Assembly (NCBI GenBank): GCA_022446815.1
Contig: JAKVCD010000040.1
Coordinates: 62,001 to 126,000 of the forward strand
Source: Planctomycetota bacterium
Lineage (GTDB): Bacteria > Planctomycetota > UBA1135 > GCA-002686595
Length of the DNA stretch: 64,000 bases
Reading direction: 5' to 3'
Shown: one piece after another, positions 9,063-17,977 of the stretch
Layout: each line of letters starts with the position of its first letter
Numbering within the stretch: the first letter of the stretch is position 1
Translations under genes and position numbers: made by a program
The notes under the pieces: model-generated
Told to the model about the DNA's origin: nothing
What the model saw: the letters and a program-made list of their open reading frames with translations, nothing else
The model's database searches: none

Positions 9063-9554
9063 CTAATCCCGTGCCTGCCCGACTGCCCAGCGGAGCAGCC
9101 CGGCTGAGAGCAGCGCGAAACCAGCGACGATGAAGAGCGCGAGCTGGCGGCCACCGCGAACCTCAGCTTCTCGGACAAGCAGGCCCTGTGCATCCGCCTT
9201 GAGCTCAGGCGCGCGTGGGTGCCCCTGCGCTGAGAGCCTGTCTGCATAGCGCAAAGCGTCTGCCCCTCGAAACAAGGACGCAGACAAGTAGGAAGCTTGC
9301 TCAAGCATCCCGGCATGATTTGGATCTTCTGCCAGAGTTCTCTCAGCCAACTCTAGCGCACCTGTGAGATCCCCAGCGTGATGCCGAACCCAGACCTCCA
9401 AGGCGAGCCCATCGGCCCCCTGGTCGCCTCTGGAGACATCGAGGGCTTCGGCATACATGCCACCCTTGACCAGCTGCCCCACTTTCATCGACATGGGGCT
9501 GCCGGTCACTGGGTCCTGCTGCACGGTGAGCAGAAAGAGGAGGACCCAGCTCAA
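9063..9554 (-). CDS. TPR-like membrane protein
   Basis: This 163-residue protein begins at a TTG that overlaps the stop of the preceding gene as TTGA. It has an N-terminal hydrophobic segment (likely signal peptide), a middle of paired helices with TPR character (GALELAERTLAEDPNHAGML, ADALRYADRLSAQG), and a C-terminal transmembrane helix around residues 138-156. It is the last gene of the minus-strand operon from 14900, just before the terminator at 8998. No enzymatic motif is visible. It may act with the membrane spermidine-synthase-like protein encoded just upstream. Confidence 0.65.
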   Translation of the reverse strand: MSWVLLFLLTVQQDPVTGSPMSMKVGQLVKGGMYAEALDVSRGDQGADGLALEVWVRHHAGDLTGALELAERTLAEDPNHAGMLEQASYLSASLFRGADALRYADRLSAQGHPRAPELKADAQGLLVREAEVRGGRQLALFIVAGFALLSAGLLRWAVGQARD

Positions 9555-11188
9555 CCCTCCGCCCCCATGAGTTTGAGAGACTGGCGTTGGAGCGATTCAA
9601 GCGGCGCCTTCTGGTCACGCAGAACTTCGCCATCCTCATGGTCGATCCAAGCCCAGGTGCCGGGCAAGGAGACTCGCCTCGCGAGGAGGTTTAGCTCCGC
9701 TGAAAGAGCGCAGAAATCATCTTGGGTGGGGTCAGGGATTGTGCCCTCAGGCCGCTGTGTGAGGATCACATTGCGAGAGAAGGGGACCTCAAGGGCCAAC
9801 GTCGGTCGACCAAAAACATCCGCCATCGTCGCCCCGATGGCCAAAACGAGCGGGTCACCCACTCCACCCCCACCGACGTTCACCTGGAGCCAGCCCTCTC
9901 CATCCAGGGCCTCGCTGACCGCATAAAAAAAGTTGTCGGTGACCAGGTGGGAAGGGATCTCAACCTGGTTAGCGTACGCATCCACGATGACATGATCCCA
10001 TCGCTCGCCTGCGGCAGTGAGGGCCTTCAGCGCCAACCTAGCGTCCCAGCCACCGAGGGACCTTCTGTCAGAGCGATCCACAGCCAGGCCCATATGCTCT
10101 CGGGCGAGCTCGATGACCATCGGGTCCAGCTCGACACCACACGTCTTAAACTGAACACCTTCCGAGAGCGTCCCCTCAAGGACTCTGACAGCTGTCCCAG
10201 CCCCCTGGCCCAAGATGAGGGTCCGCCACTGATCGCGTGGGGCAGCCCAAGCAGGAGCTAGCGCAAACAGGTCGTAGTAGTAGCCAGGCCCCAAGAGGCC
10301 AACGGTCGGCGACCATACGGACTGGAAGGAACCTCGCTGCTCGTTCACCTCAAGCGAACGCCAACCGTCGGCGCGCTGCACCACCCTGACCTGCTGATAA
10401 GGGGACTCAGCAGAGGCGATGAGGTCGAGGGAAGAGTCGCTGGCTTTGGAAGCCGTGATGCTGCATCCGAGGACAAGGACGGCGGCTACATGCTGACGGC
10501 CGGCCCTCGAGGCGAGCAGGGCGCCCAGACAGATGAAGGCAGCAGCGAGCAGGAGCGCGCCCCTAACACCGAAGACGGGGATGGAGATGTATGTCGTCCC
10601 GAAGGTGCCGACGATGCTCCCCAGCGTGGAGCAAGCCAGCACCTGACCCCCGGCCTCCCCCGCAGAGGCTGAGGCCCGCCTAGAGACGACCTCGACGACC
10701 AGAGGCCCAGCAGTGGCAAGGAGGGCGGCAGGCGGGAAGAAGAGGCACAGTGAGCAAGCCAGGCTCGTGAGCGGGAGCGCTTGCGCGATCTGCTCTAAGC
10801 TCGCGTCGCCTGGTACTAGGGCGGACGCCAGCCAAGGAGCGAAGGATGGGAGCGCTACAGCCCAGGCGCCTGAGCACCAAAGGCATGCGCTCAGCACCCG
10901 CTCAGGTCGTGGGGATCGGGCCCAACGGGCACCGACTAGGTAACCACACGTGAGCGCAACGAGCACGGCGCCGATAGCGCTAGTCCAAACCGCCTGGCTG
11001 GTCCCGAACCACGGGGCGATAAGGCGGACGGCGGAGAGCTCAATCGCCATCGTGCCGAGGCCAGCAAGGGCCGCAGCTGCGAGGGGGCCAGCTGAGCTGG
11101 GACCCCGCCCGGGCTCAACCTTAGTCTTCTTCGCCCTCAAGCTTAGGGACGTCGTACTGCCGCGTAGCGGTGTAGATGCGACCAGCAT
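9551..11188 (-). CDS. membrane-fused spermidine synthase-like protein
   Basis: A 545-residue fusion. The first ~250 residues form a multi-helix membrane domain (first helix AAAALAGLGTMAIELSAVRL). The C-terminal half is a class I methyltransferase-fold domain of the spermine/spermidine synthase family, with a glycine-rich SAM loop LILGQGAGTAVR, the acidic strand-end CGVELDP and the HVIVDAY motif. Such fusions are common in planctomycetes and their substrates are mostly unknown, so polyamine synthesis should not be assumed. The ATG at 11188 overlaps the previous gene by 68 bases. A TTG at 11140 would shorten the overlap. Confidence 0.75.
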   Translation of the reverse strand: MLVASTPLRGSTTSLSLRAKKTKVEPGRGPSSAGPLAAAALAGLGTMAIELSAVRLIAPWFGTSQAVWTSAIGAVLVALTCGYLVGARWARSPRPERVLSACLWCSGAWAVALPSFAPWLASALVPGDASLEQIAQALPLTSLACSLCLFFPPAALLATAGPLVVEVVSRRASASAGEAGGQVLACSTLGSIVGTFGTTYISIPVFGVRGALLLAAAFICLGALLASRAGRQHVAAVLVLGCSITASKASDSSLDLIASAESPYQQVRVVQRADGWRSLEVNEQRGSFQSVWSPTVGLLGPGYYYDLFALAPAWAAPRDQWRTLILGQGAGTAVRVLEGTLSEGVQFKTCGVELDPMVIELAREHMGLAVDRSDRRSLGGWDARLALKALTAAGERWDHVIVDAYANQVEIPSHLVTDNFFYAVSEALDGEGWLQVNVGGGGVGDPLVLAIGATMADVFGRPTLALEVPFSRNVILTQRPEGTIPDPTQDDFCALSAELNLLARRVSLPGTWAWIDHEDGEVLRDQKAPLESLQRQSLKLMGAEG

Positions 11189-12398
11189 CGTTCCTAGCGG
11201 AATAGATCAGGCGCATCATGGTGGAGAAGTTCCGGGGGATGACATCTTCATTCTTGGCGCCGTTGCAGATCACAGTGACGGGCAGATCCATATCTACGAG
11301 CTCGTCGTTGAGGTAGATCGTCACAGAGGACACATGCTTAGCAGTGATCGTGATCTCATTCGTAGCGCGGTCCACAACAGCACGAATCGTCCGCCCTTCG
11401 ATCTCTTCGGTCTTGGGCACCTCAAGCCAGTAAGCCTTGTTCGGAAACGGAAGCTTGGGGGTCAAGACCACCTCTGTAGGGGTCGCGTCACGATCAGTCG
11501 CCATCACCCAGGCGAGGATGTCCTCTTCCTTCCCATCAGGATTCACGACAGCCTCAGCAAAGCCGGCATCTTTCATAGCGTCAGCGAAGGCCGTGGCTTT
11601 CTGCCCACCTCCAGCGAAGTAGACAGGGAGGTTCCGGTAGTTGTCGTGACTCGTGTCGCCAGCGTCACCGGTGCGCCCAATGACACCGGCGAAGCGGTCT
11701 GGGAAGAACTGAGAGAGCTCCAAGGCGGCCGCGACGCCGGCACCCTTACCAGCTACGAAGACCTTGTCGAAGTCGACTGCGTAATTACGAGTCATCTCCT
11801 TCAAGACTGTGAACATGTTAGCGAGGCCGCCTTGAGTGCCAGCGCCGCCAACTTGGTCCCAAGCGTCGACGTCCTCTGGCATAGGGATGGCGGCGAGGAT
11901 GACTTGGTCGCGCAGGCCACCTAAGACCCAATCCTCCGTGAGGTGATCGAAGGGTCGCTGGCCTGCATCCGGGATGCAAAGGATCAACGGGTATGGGCCG
12001 TCTTTGGCCTTGTACTTAGAAGGCGCCCAGACGCAGTACTCAATCTCATAGTCAAAGGGAGGGCCTGTAGGAACGGTGACAGAATCCACCTTTCCCTTGG
12101 TGACCTTCTTCTTGTCGTACTCGTGCGCGTACCACAGGCTCATCCCCAAGTCTGCGTTGGCGAACAGCGGATCCTTGTCCTTGAAGGGCTTCTTCTTAGA
12201 CCACTTAGCGATGGACTCGCTGAGCTTCTCCTCCGCCTTGAGGCGCCCCTTACCCTCCTGGAAGGCCTCGATACAGTCTGCGATCTCTTTGCCAATCTTC
12301 TTGTGATCGGACTCCTTGAGCAGCGCCTCCTGCTGCATGGTGATCGGAGCGAAGGCCGCTGCTGTGAGAGCGATCAGAGTGATGGGGAGATTTCGCAT
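11121..12398 (-). CDS. secreted alpha/beta-hydrolase-fold protein lacking the catalytic serine
   Basis: This 425-residue protein starts with a signal peptide (MRNLPITLIALTAAAFA). After a helical region it shows an alpha/beta-hydrolase core like secreted esterase/depolymerase proteins: YPLILCIPDAG, then VILAAIPMPEDVDAW, then the nucleophile-elbow region VFVAGKGAGVAAALELS. Active relatives have a G-x-S-x-G elbow; here it reads GKGAG, with no serine. The place where a catalytic histidine is expected (near GKEEDILAWV) also has none. A C-terminal beta-rich domain follows (ITITAKHVSSVTIYLNDELV). It is probably a pseudoenzyme or binding protein. It lies between two TPR/membrane genes in the purM operon. 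Confidence 0.75.
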   Translation of the reverse strand: MRNLPITLIALTAAAFAPITMQQEALLKESDHKKIGKEIADCIEAFQEGKGRLKAEEKLSESIAKWSKKKPFKDKDPLFANADLGMSLWYAHEYDKKKVTKGKVDSVTVPTGPPFDYEIEYCVWAPSKYKAKDGPYPLILCIPDAGQRPFDHLTEDWVLGGLRDQVILAAIPMPEDVDAWDQVGGAGTQGGLANMFTVLKEMTRNYAVDFDKVFVAGKGAGVAAALELSQFFPDRFAGVIGRTGDAGDTSHDNYRNLPVYFAGGGQKATAFADAMKDAGFAEAVVNPDGKEEDILAWVMATDRDATPTEVVLTPKLPFPNKAYWLEVPKTEEIEGRTIRAVVDRATNEITITAKHVSSVTIYLNDELVDMDLPVTVICNGAKNEDVIPRNFSTMMRLIYSARNDAGRIYTATRQYDVPKLEGEED

Positions 12399-12413
12399 GG
12401 GAGATAGCGTTGG

Positions 12414-13271
12414 CTAGTGAGTTGGCGAGTTGGCTCTGGGCATCATGCTAAGGCCCCATCCCCTCCCAGCCCAGGCTTGCTTTGAATCGGCTGCTAGCGC
12501 GGCCCGGAAGAGCGCCCTGGCACGGGCTAGGTGACCGCGCTCCAGGAACCATAGCCCCAAGACGATTCGGGAGTCACCGGATGCCATTGTAAGGCCTGCG
12601 CCCAGATGGCGCCTGGCGCCTAAGAGGCCGCTCTCCCCTAGGTAGACCAGGCTCAATCGGGAGCTCAAAGTCTCACGATCAGCCGGGCTGAGCTCCGCAC
12701 TGAGGAGCCTCTCTAAGGTCTCTGCGCCTGACTCGTAATCGCCGGCGCGAGTGCTCGAGATCGCTAGATTCATCGAACTCCAAGGCGCCTGAGCGAGCTC
12801 ATGCAGCGAGCGGGCGAGGGCTGAGGAGCGTAGGGCGTCAGCCGCGTCTGAGTGAGTCCTAAAGCGCTCGTATCCCCGCTGGAGCAAATGAGCCTCTGCC
12901 TGAACTGGAAGCGGGACTTGCAGGGCTTCGGATAGAGCGAGCTTCAATGCGTCGTCAAGCGACTCCCCAGGCTCCAGGGCAATAGAGAAGGCCCAAGCGC
13001 CACCGGGCGAGAGAGCGGGAAGTTGAGGACAGACCACTGGCACTGGCGCCGCGTCGCGATACGACTTGAGGTGGTGGGCCACGACCTCGGCCCGCACTCC
13101 AGAGCTGCTATCGTTAAGCACTCCTGAGAGGAAATCAGCAGCCTCGGCGCGCAGCTCCTTCGGCGCGCTCACGAGGTCCTGGCACAGCGCCCATGTCACA
13201 GCCCAGTCGCTTGCCAGCAGGGAGCCGGGCGGAACGTTGAAGACGGCCGCGAGGAGCAGGCTGACAATCAA
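12414..13271 (-). CDS. secreted TPR-like protein, TTG start
   Basis: A longer open frame runs upstream through purM to 13625, but that part is a shadow of purM. The TTG at 13271 overlaps the purM stop as TTGA and immediately opens a signal peptide (IVSLLLAAVFNVPPGSLLAS), so I take it as the start (285 residues). The rest is helical, with TPR-like pairs near the end (LSLVYLGESGLLGARRHLGA, LGLWFLERGHLARARALFRA). No catalytic motif is visible. It is co-transcribed with purM and the hydrolase-fold gene 15 bases downstream. Confidence 0.7.
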   Translation of the reverse strand: MIVSLLLAAVFNVPPGSLLASDWAVTWALCQDLVSAPKELRAEAADFLSGVLNDSSSGVRAEVVAHHLKSYRDAAPVPVVCPQLPALSPGGAWAFSIALEPGESLDDALKLALSEALQVPLPVQAEAHLLQRGYERFRTHSDAADALRSSALARSLHELAQAPWSSMNLAISSTRAGDYESGAETLERLLSAELSPADRETLSSRLSLVYLGESGLLGARRHLGAGLTMASGDSRIVLGLWFLERGHLARARALFRAALAADSKQAWAGRGWGLSMMPRANSPTH

Positions 13272-14317
13272 GCCCAGCGAACCTGGCCAGAGCCGCTCGA
13301 AGAAGGAGTCACCTCTCCCAGCTCGTAGACCTCCTCGCCTAACCCCTCGAGATGCAACCTCACCGAGCCCACGTGCTCTACCGGGACCGACAAGACGATT
13401 CCAATGCCCATGTTGAAGGCCTGATAAGCATCGTTTTCGGGGACGGAGCCTGCGTCGCATAGCAAGCGGAAGAGGGCAGGAACGACCCAGGAGCTCTTGT
13501 CGATGGTGGCGTCGTGGCCGCCGAGGACCCGCGGGAGGTTGTCCACCAATCCCCCGCCAGTGATGTGCCCGAGCGAGGTCACCTTTTGAGCCTCGATGAG
13601 AGGCCAAAGCTGATTCAGGTAGCACCGATGGGGCGCCAGCAGGGCGTCTCCAACGCTGACGCCACCGAGCTCATCGGGACGGTCATCCACGCTGTAGCCG
13701 AGCCTCTCGAACATGACCTTGCGAGCGAGTGAGTAGCCGTTCGTGTGAAGACCAGAGCTTTGAAGCCCGAGCAGAGCCTGACCAGGCTCAACCTTTGAAC
13801 CATCTAGGAGCTGTTCACGCTTCACGGACCCGACGATAAAGCCCGCAAGATCAAAGTCGCCGTCCGCGTAGAGGCCAGGCATCTCAGCAGTCTCCCCTCC
13901 GAGCAGAGCGACGCCGTGGTCTTTGCAGGCATCAGCGCAGCCCGCAATAAGCCCTGAAACCACCTCAGGCTCGAGGCGACCCATCCCTACGTAGTCCATA
14001 AAGAATAGGGGCCGGGCTCCCTGAACGAGGATGTCGTTGATGCAGTGCTGGACTAGGTCTCGTCCGACGCTGTCGTAAACACCTGCCCGCTTGGCCACCT
14101 CAAGCTTCGTCCCGACTCCGTCTGCGCTCGCGACGAGCACTTCACCGCTAGCACCGGCGCGCTCCATATCAAAGAGCCCCCCAAAGCTGCCAACATCTCC
14201 CAGGACTCCATCGGTGAAGGTGGAGCGGATTGAGCCTCGCGCTCTCTCCAGGGCTTCATCTTGCGCGGCGATGTCTACGCCTGCGGCCTTATACGTCAGG
14301 GGGTCTGTGCTCGTCAT
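13268..14317 (-). CDS. purM: phosphoribosylformylglycinamidine cyclo-ligase
   Basis: AIR synthetase closes FGAM to aminoimidazole ribotide with ATP in purine synthesis. Visible signatures are the N-terminal KAAGVDI motif, DGVGTKLEVAK, the HCINDILVQGARPLFFMDY stretch and LLGGETAEMPG. The 349-residue length is normal and no key motif is missing. It follows the NUDIX gene by 22 bases and is joined by TTGA to the TPR gene. Other purine genes of this window (purC, purE) lie 30 kb away on the opposite strand. Confidence 0.96.
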   Translation of the reverse strand: MTSTDPLTYKAAGVDIAAQDEALERARGSIRSTFTDGVLGDVGSFGGLFDMERAGASGEVLVASADGVGTKLEVAKRAGVYDSVGRDLVQHCINDILVQGARPLFFMDYVGMGRLEPEVVSGLIAGCADACKDHGVALLGGETAEMPGLYADGDFDLAGFIVGSVKREQLLDGSKVEPGQALLGLQSSGLHTNGYSLARKVMFERLGYSVDDRPDELGGVSVGDALLAPHRCYLNQLWPLIEAQKVTSLGHITGGGLVDNLPRVLGGHDATIDKSSWVVPALFRLLCDAGSVPENDAYQAFNMGIGIVLSVPVEHVGSVRLHLEGLGEEVYELGEVTPSSSGSGQVRWA

Positions 14318-14339
14318 GTCGTCTTCTCCTATGGGGCGT

Positions 14340-14900
14340 TCAATCTACAAAGCCTGAGGGAGAGTTCCCACTGAGCGCATCTAAGCGTCGGCGGAGGTCG
14401 CCGCCAGCGACCAGGCGGTCGAAGACTTGCGCCTTGTTGTCGAAGGCTATGTCGGCGGGGAGCTCGGCGAGGGAGAACCACTGAGCGCTCATAGCGTCAT
14501 CCGCTGCCTGCAGGTTCCCGCCCGTTAGCGTGCATGCGAAGAGCGCTACATTGGCTGGTTTTCGGGGATCATCTGGCACCCAGAGCAGATCAAGCAGGGC
14601 GCCAGCGCGAACCTCGAGGCCAGTCTCTTCCAGGATCTCACGCTCAGCGGCCTCCGCGGGAGACTCCCCAGGGTCTTGGTAGCCCGCAGGGATGGCCCAG
14701 GCACCCTTAAATGGCTCGATGCCCCGCTGAACGAGCAAGACCTCCTCCCCCCTCAAGACGAGCCCAGCTGCAGCGCCGACGGGGTTGAGGTATTGCACAT
14801 AGCCACAGGAGTCGCAGGCCATGAGCTCGTTGCCCCCAATGAGACGGGGCTTGAGCTTGGCGGCGCAACGAGGACAAAACCTGAACTTCTCTGCGGGCAT
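14340..14900 (-). CDS. NUDIX hydrolase with N-terminal zinc ribbon
   Basis: A 186-residue protein. Residues 9-33 hold two CxxC pairs (CPRC, CDSC) forming a zinc ribbon. The NUDIX box follows: GYQDPGESPAEAAEREILEE then TGLEV, with all metal-binding Glu residues present. Zinc-ribbon NUDIX proteins include NADH pyrophosphatases and ADP-ribose-type hydrolases; the exact substrate cannot be read from the sequence. It is the first gene of the purM operon and is divergent from dxr, about 96 bases apart. Confidence 0.88.
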   Translation of the reverse strand: MPAEKFRFCPRCAAKLKPRLIGGNELMACDSCGYVQYLNPVGAAAGLVLRGEEVLLVQRGIEPFKGAWAIPAGYQDPGESPAEAAEREILEETGLEVRAGALLDLLWVPDDPRKPANVALFACTLTGGNLQAADDAMSAQWFSLAELPADIAFDNKAQVFDRLVAGGDLRRRLDALSGNSPSGFVD

Positions 14901-14996
14901 GGCGGATCTGATCCTTGGGAGAGCCCTTACGCTACCTACCTGACGTCCTGGGTCCTACACTCATGGGCGATATGGCGCTCTATTGCGCCAGGCCCC

Positions 14997-16157
14997 ATGC
15001 GAAGCATCATCCTCCTCGGCTCGACAGGCTCCATAGGCACTCAGACCCTGGACGTCATTCGCCGATCATCCGGCGTCTTCCAGGTCGCTGGGCTCAGCGC
15101 TGGGTCCTCCTGGGAGGCCCTCCTAGCCCAAGCCTTAGAGTTCAAGCCCAGCTTTGTTGCGATCGCTGATGAGGAAGCTGGAGAGCACTTGAAGGCAGCG
15201 CTCCCGCCTTCAATCCAACTCTTCGTAGGTGAGGACGCCTCACGGCGCCTAGCTGAAGAGGGCCCCTATGAGCTCGCAGTAAACGGGATGGTTGGCGCAG
15301 CGGGTCTCCCCATCTCTGAGGCCGTGCTTTCGCGTGGGCTCTCCCTCGCCCTCGCCAACAAGGAATCACTGGTCATCGCGGGGCACCTCCTCATGGAGCT
15401 CGCTGCCTCGACAGGCGCAAAGATCCTGCCTGTTGACTCTGAGCATTCTGCGGTCGCTGAGTGCCTCCGCGGGGAAGATTTGGGGCGTGTCCGCAAGGTG
15501 CTCTTAACCGCCAGCGGCGGCCCCTTCAGGGAGACACCACGTGAGGAGATGGACGCCATCACCCCTTCGGCAGCGCTCAAGCATCCGAACTGGGACATGG
15601 GCCCCAGGATCACGGTGGGCTCCGCCACACTGATGAACAAAGCTCTAGAGGTCATCGAGCTCCACCATCTCTTCAACCTCGAAGCAGATCGAATCGAGGT
15701 GGTTGTTCATCCCCAGTCCATCGTGCACTCCATGGTTGAGTTCGTAGATGGCTCAGTGAAGGCGCAGCTCGGGCCGCCCGACATGCGCGTGCCCATCCTT
15801 CACGCGCTCTCTCACCCTGACCGCAGCGAGGCTTCATACCTGCGAGGCTTCGACATGAGCTCGTTTGCTCGGCTCACCTTCGAAGCTCCTGACATGGACC
15901 GCTTTCCTGCCCTAGCGCTGGGATACCGCTGCGTGGAAGAGGGCCAAGATGCAGGCTGCGTCCTCAATGCTGCCGATGAAGTTGCGGTCGCCTCCTTCCT
16001 CGCCGGCGAGCTTAGATTTACAGATATTGCTCGGGTGAACAGCGCCACCCTCGACGCGCGCCCGGGGATGCACACCTCCATTCAAGAACTGACTCACTCA
16101 GACACGCAGGCGAGAGCCATGGCGGCGGAATTGGTCCGCGCTACGACCGCCTGCTGA
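14997..16157 (+). CDS. dxr: 1-deoxy-D-xylulose 5-phosphate reductoisomerase
   Basis: The MEP-pathway enzyme converts DXP to MEP with NADPH. The frame is open further upstream, but the conserved N-terminus begins at the ATG at 14997 with MRSIILLGSTGSIGTQTLDV (386 residues). Further motifs are VDSEHSAVAECL, ASGGPFRE, HPNWDMGPRITVGSATLMNK and HPQSIVHSMVEF. It is followed 8 bases later by rseP, the arrangement often seen with dxr-rseP in bacteria, and then by a UbiA-type prenyltransferase, which links isoprenoid supply and use. Confidence 0.96.
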   Translation: MRSIILLGSTGSIGTQTLDVIRRSSGVFQVAGLSAGSSWEALLAQALEFKPSFVAIADEEAGEHLKAALPPSIQLFVGEDASRRLAEEGPYELAVNGMVGAAGLPISEAVLSRGLSLALANKESLVIAGHLLMELAASTGAKILPVDSEHSAVAECLRGEDLGRVRKVLLTASGGPFRETPREEMDAITPSAALKHPNWDMGPRITVGSATLMNKALEVIELHHLFNLEADRIEVVVHPQSIVHSMVEFVDGSVKAQLGPPDMRVPILHALSHPDRSEASYLRGFDMSSFARLTFEAPDMDRFPALALGYRCVEEGQDAGCVLNAADEVAVASFLAGELRFTDIARVNSATLDARPGMHTSIQELTHSDTQARAMAAELVRATTAC

Positions 16158-16165
16158 CTCACACC

Positions 16166-17977
16166 ATGGACTTCATCGAAATCTGGAGGATCGCCCAAGT
16201 CCTGCTTGGGATCGGCCTCGTCATCTTTGTTCACGAGGCTGGTCACTTCCTCGCCGCGAGATGGTGCGGCGTCCGCGTGGACGTCTTCAGCCTTGGCTTC
16301 GGGCCTACCGTCTTTAGCTGGAAGAGAGGCGACACCGTGTACCAAGTCGCTGCGATCCCGCTCGGCGGATACGTCAAAATGGCCGGTGAAGATCCGGGCA
16401 ACGAAGAGCGCGGCCCCTCCCCCGACGACCTCAACTCCAAGTCTGTGGGGCAGCGGTTCTTGATCTTCTCTGGCGGCGTGATCATGAACGTGATCTTCGG
16501 CTTGGTCATCTTCCCGATCCTTTACTGGGTTGGGGTGCCCTTCACCCAGCCCCTCATCGGCGCCCCTACGCCAGGAGGCCCTGCGTGGCATGCTGGCCTT
16601 GAGGAGGGCACTCGAATTTTGGAGGTCAACGGGCAGCGAGTTATCACCTTCCCCGAGATCCTCAACGAGGTCGCGCTTGGAGACCCAGACCGCTGTGAGC
16701 TCCTGATTCAGCGCCCGGGCGCTGACGCCACAGAGACCATCAGCCTCACTCCGCAGCGCTCTGCCTCGCGGGGCCTCTACGAGCTCGGCTTCCCACCCGC
16801 GATCGACCCGGACCGGAAGGTCTTCATTGAAGAGGGCTCTCCCGCTGACCTCGCCGGAATCAAGACTGGCGACAAGTGGATCTCAGTCGAGGGCGCAGAG
16901 GAGGGGGAGTCCATAGTGGATGCTTTCCTTAATGCCTCTGAGACGGGCGCCACAGTGACTGCCACATTGGAGTCTGCGGAGACAGGAAGTCCCTACACGG
17001 TCTCCGTCTCCCCCATCGAGTCCGAGACCGAAGGCCCTGCACTCATTGGAGTGATCAGCGTCACAGATGAGGTGACTGCCCTCAGAGGAACAGCCTGGAG
17101 CGCGGCCGGAATCGCAGTTGGAGATCGTCTCTCAGAGGTCAACGGCATCCCGATCTACTCCGCAGACTCTCTCTCCAGCGCGCTTACGGCTGGTACTTCG
17201 ACCTCAACAATCATGGCGATTCGAGATGGTCAAGAGCTTGAACTCTCAGGCGCCAACCTCGACGCCTCTGATGTCGCACTAGGCGCTGGGCCCTCAGAGC
17301 GTCGGGTGCAAGTCGTCGCGCGATCCGCGGCTGCAGACGCAGGCCTCTTAGACGGGGATGAGGTCTTGATGGTTGGCGACGTAGCCATTGACACACAAGA
17401 AACACTCCTAAAGGCGTTGCGAGCCAACACAGACAAGGGCGCCCCCTCGGTCTTGACCGTCGCCCGAGCAACGGCCGACGCAGTCCAAGAGGTCGAGCTC
17501 AGCGTTGAGGCTAAGCCGCTCACACCTCTTTTCTATGGCATCGGAGTTCAGCGCGCTGAGTATGTCTTTAGCGAGAAGAGCCCCATAGGAGCTGTGCGGC
17601 TTGGGGTAGGAGCTTGCGTCAAATTCCTGAAGGACTCATGGCTTACCTTGCGTGGCATCGTCACCGACCAGGTCCCGGGAAAAAATGTAGGCGGCCCCAT
17701 CGCAATCGGCGTGATCGCGCATTCATTCGCATCGGTGTCGATCACCAAGTTCTTCTTCTTCCTGTGCATCCTCAGCATGAACTTGGCCTTCTTGAACGTA
17801 CTGCCCATCCCCCTGCTGGATGGCGGACACCTGTTCTTCCTGCTCATTGAGAAGATCAAGGGCTCGCCAGTCTCAGACAAGGTCATGGGCTACAGCCAGC
17901 TCGCTGGGCTAGTCCTGATCGGCTTCATCTTCGTCTACATCTTCTATAACGACATCTCGAGGGCTGTCGGCGGATGA
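16166..17977 (+). CDS. rseP: RseP-type site-2 protease with four PDZ-like domains
   Basis: An intramembrane zinc metalloprotease (M50B). The zinc-binding HEAGH is at residues 23-27 in the first transmembrane segment, and the C-terminal membrane part has the LNVLPIPLLDGGH motif. It is 603 residues, against about 450 for the E. coli enzyme. The extra length is periplasmic: I count four PDZ-like units with hydrophobic-Gly-Asp cores, around residues 130-195 (GTRILEVNG), 215-270 (GDKWISVEG), 290-360 (GDRLSEVNG) and 375-440 (GDEVLMVGD). Known homologues cleave anti-sigma factors; an ECF sigma/anti-sigma pair lies at 23940-25540. Its stop overlaps the next start as ATGA. Confidence 0.93.
   Translation: MDFIEIWRIAQVLLGIGLVIFVHEAGHFLAARWCGVRVDVFSLGFGPTVFSWKRGDTVYQVAAIPLGGYVKMAGEDPGNEERGPSPDDLNSKSVGQRFLIFSGGVIMNVIFGLVIFPILYWVGVPFTQPLIGAPTPGGPAWHAGLEEGTRILEVNGQRVITFPEILNEVALGDPDRCELLIQRPGADATETISLTPQRSASRGLYELGFPPAIDPDRKVFIEEGSPADLAGIKTGDKWISVEGAEEGESIVDAFLNASETGATVTATLESAETGSPYTVSVSPIESETEGPALIGVISVTDEVTALRGTAWSAAGIAVGDRLSEVNGIPIYSADSLSSALTAGTSTSTIMAIRDGQELELSGANLDASDVALGAGPSERRVQVVARSAAADAGLLDGDEVLMVGDVAIDTQETLLKALRANTDKGAPSVLTVARATADAVQEVELSVEAKPLTPLFYGIGVQRAEYVFSEKSPIGAVRLGVGACVKFLKDSWLTLRGIVTDQVPGKNVGGPIAIGVIAHSFASVSITKFFFFLCILSMNLAFLNVLPIPLLDGGHLFFLLIEKIKGSPVSDKVMGYSQLAGLVLIGFIFVYIFYNDISRAVGG

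Noticed and set aside
10950-11924. Plus-strand open frame of 324 codons
   Set aside because: It is antisense across the spermidine-synthase-like and hydrolase-fold genes, both with clear domains and start-stop overlaps. Its product has no recognisable motif.
13272-13625. Upstream extension of the TPR gene into purM
   Set aside because: The extension overlaps the conserved purM C-terminus and gives an Arg/Gly/Pro-rich product. The TTG at 13271 opens a signal peptide and overlaps the purM stop.
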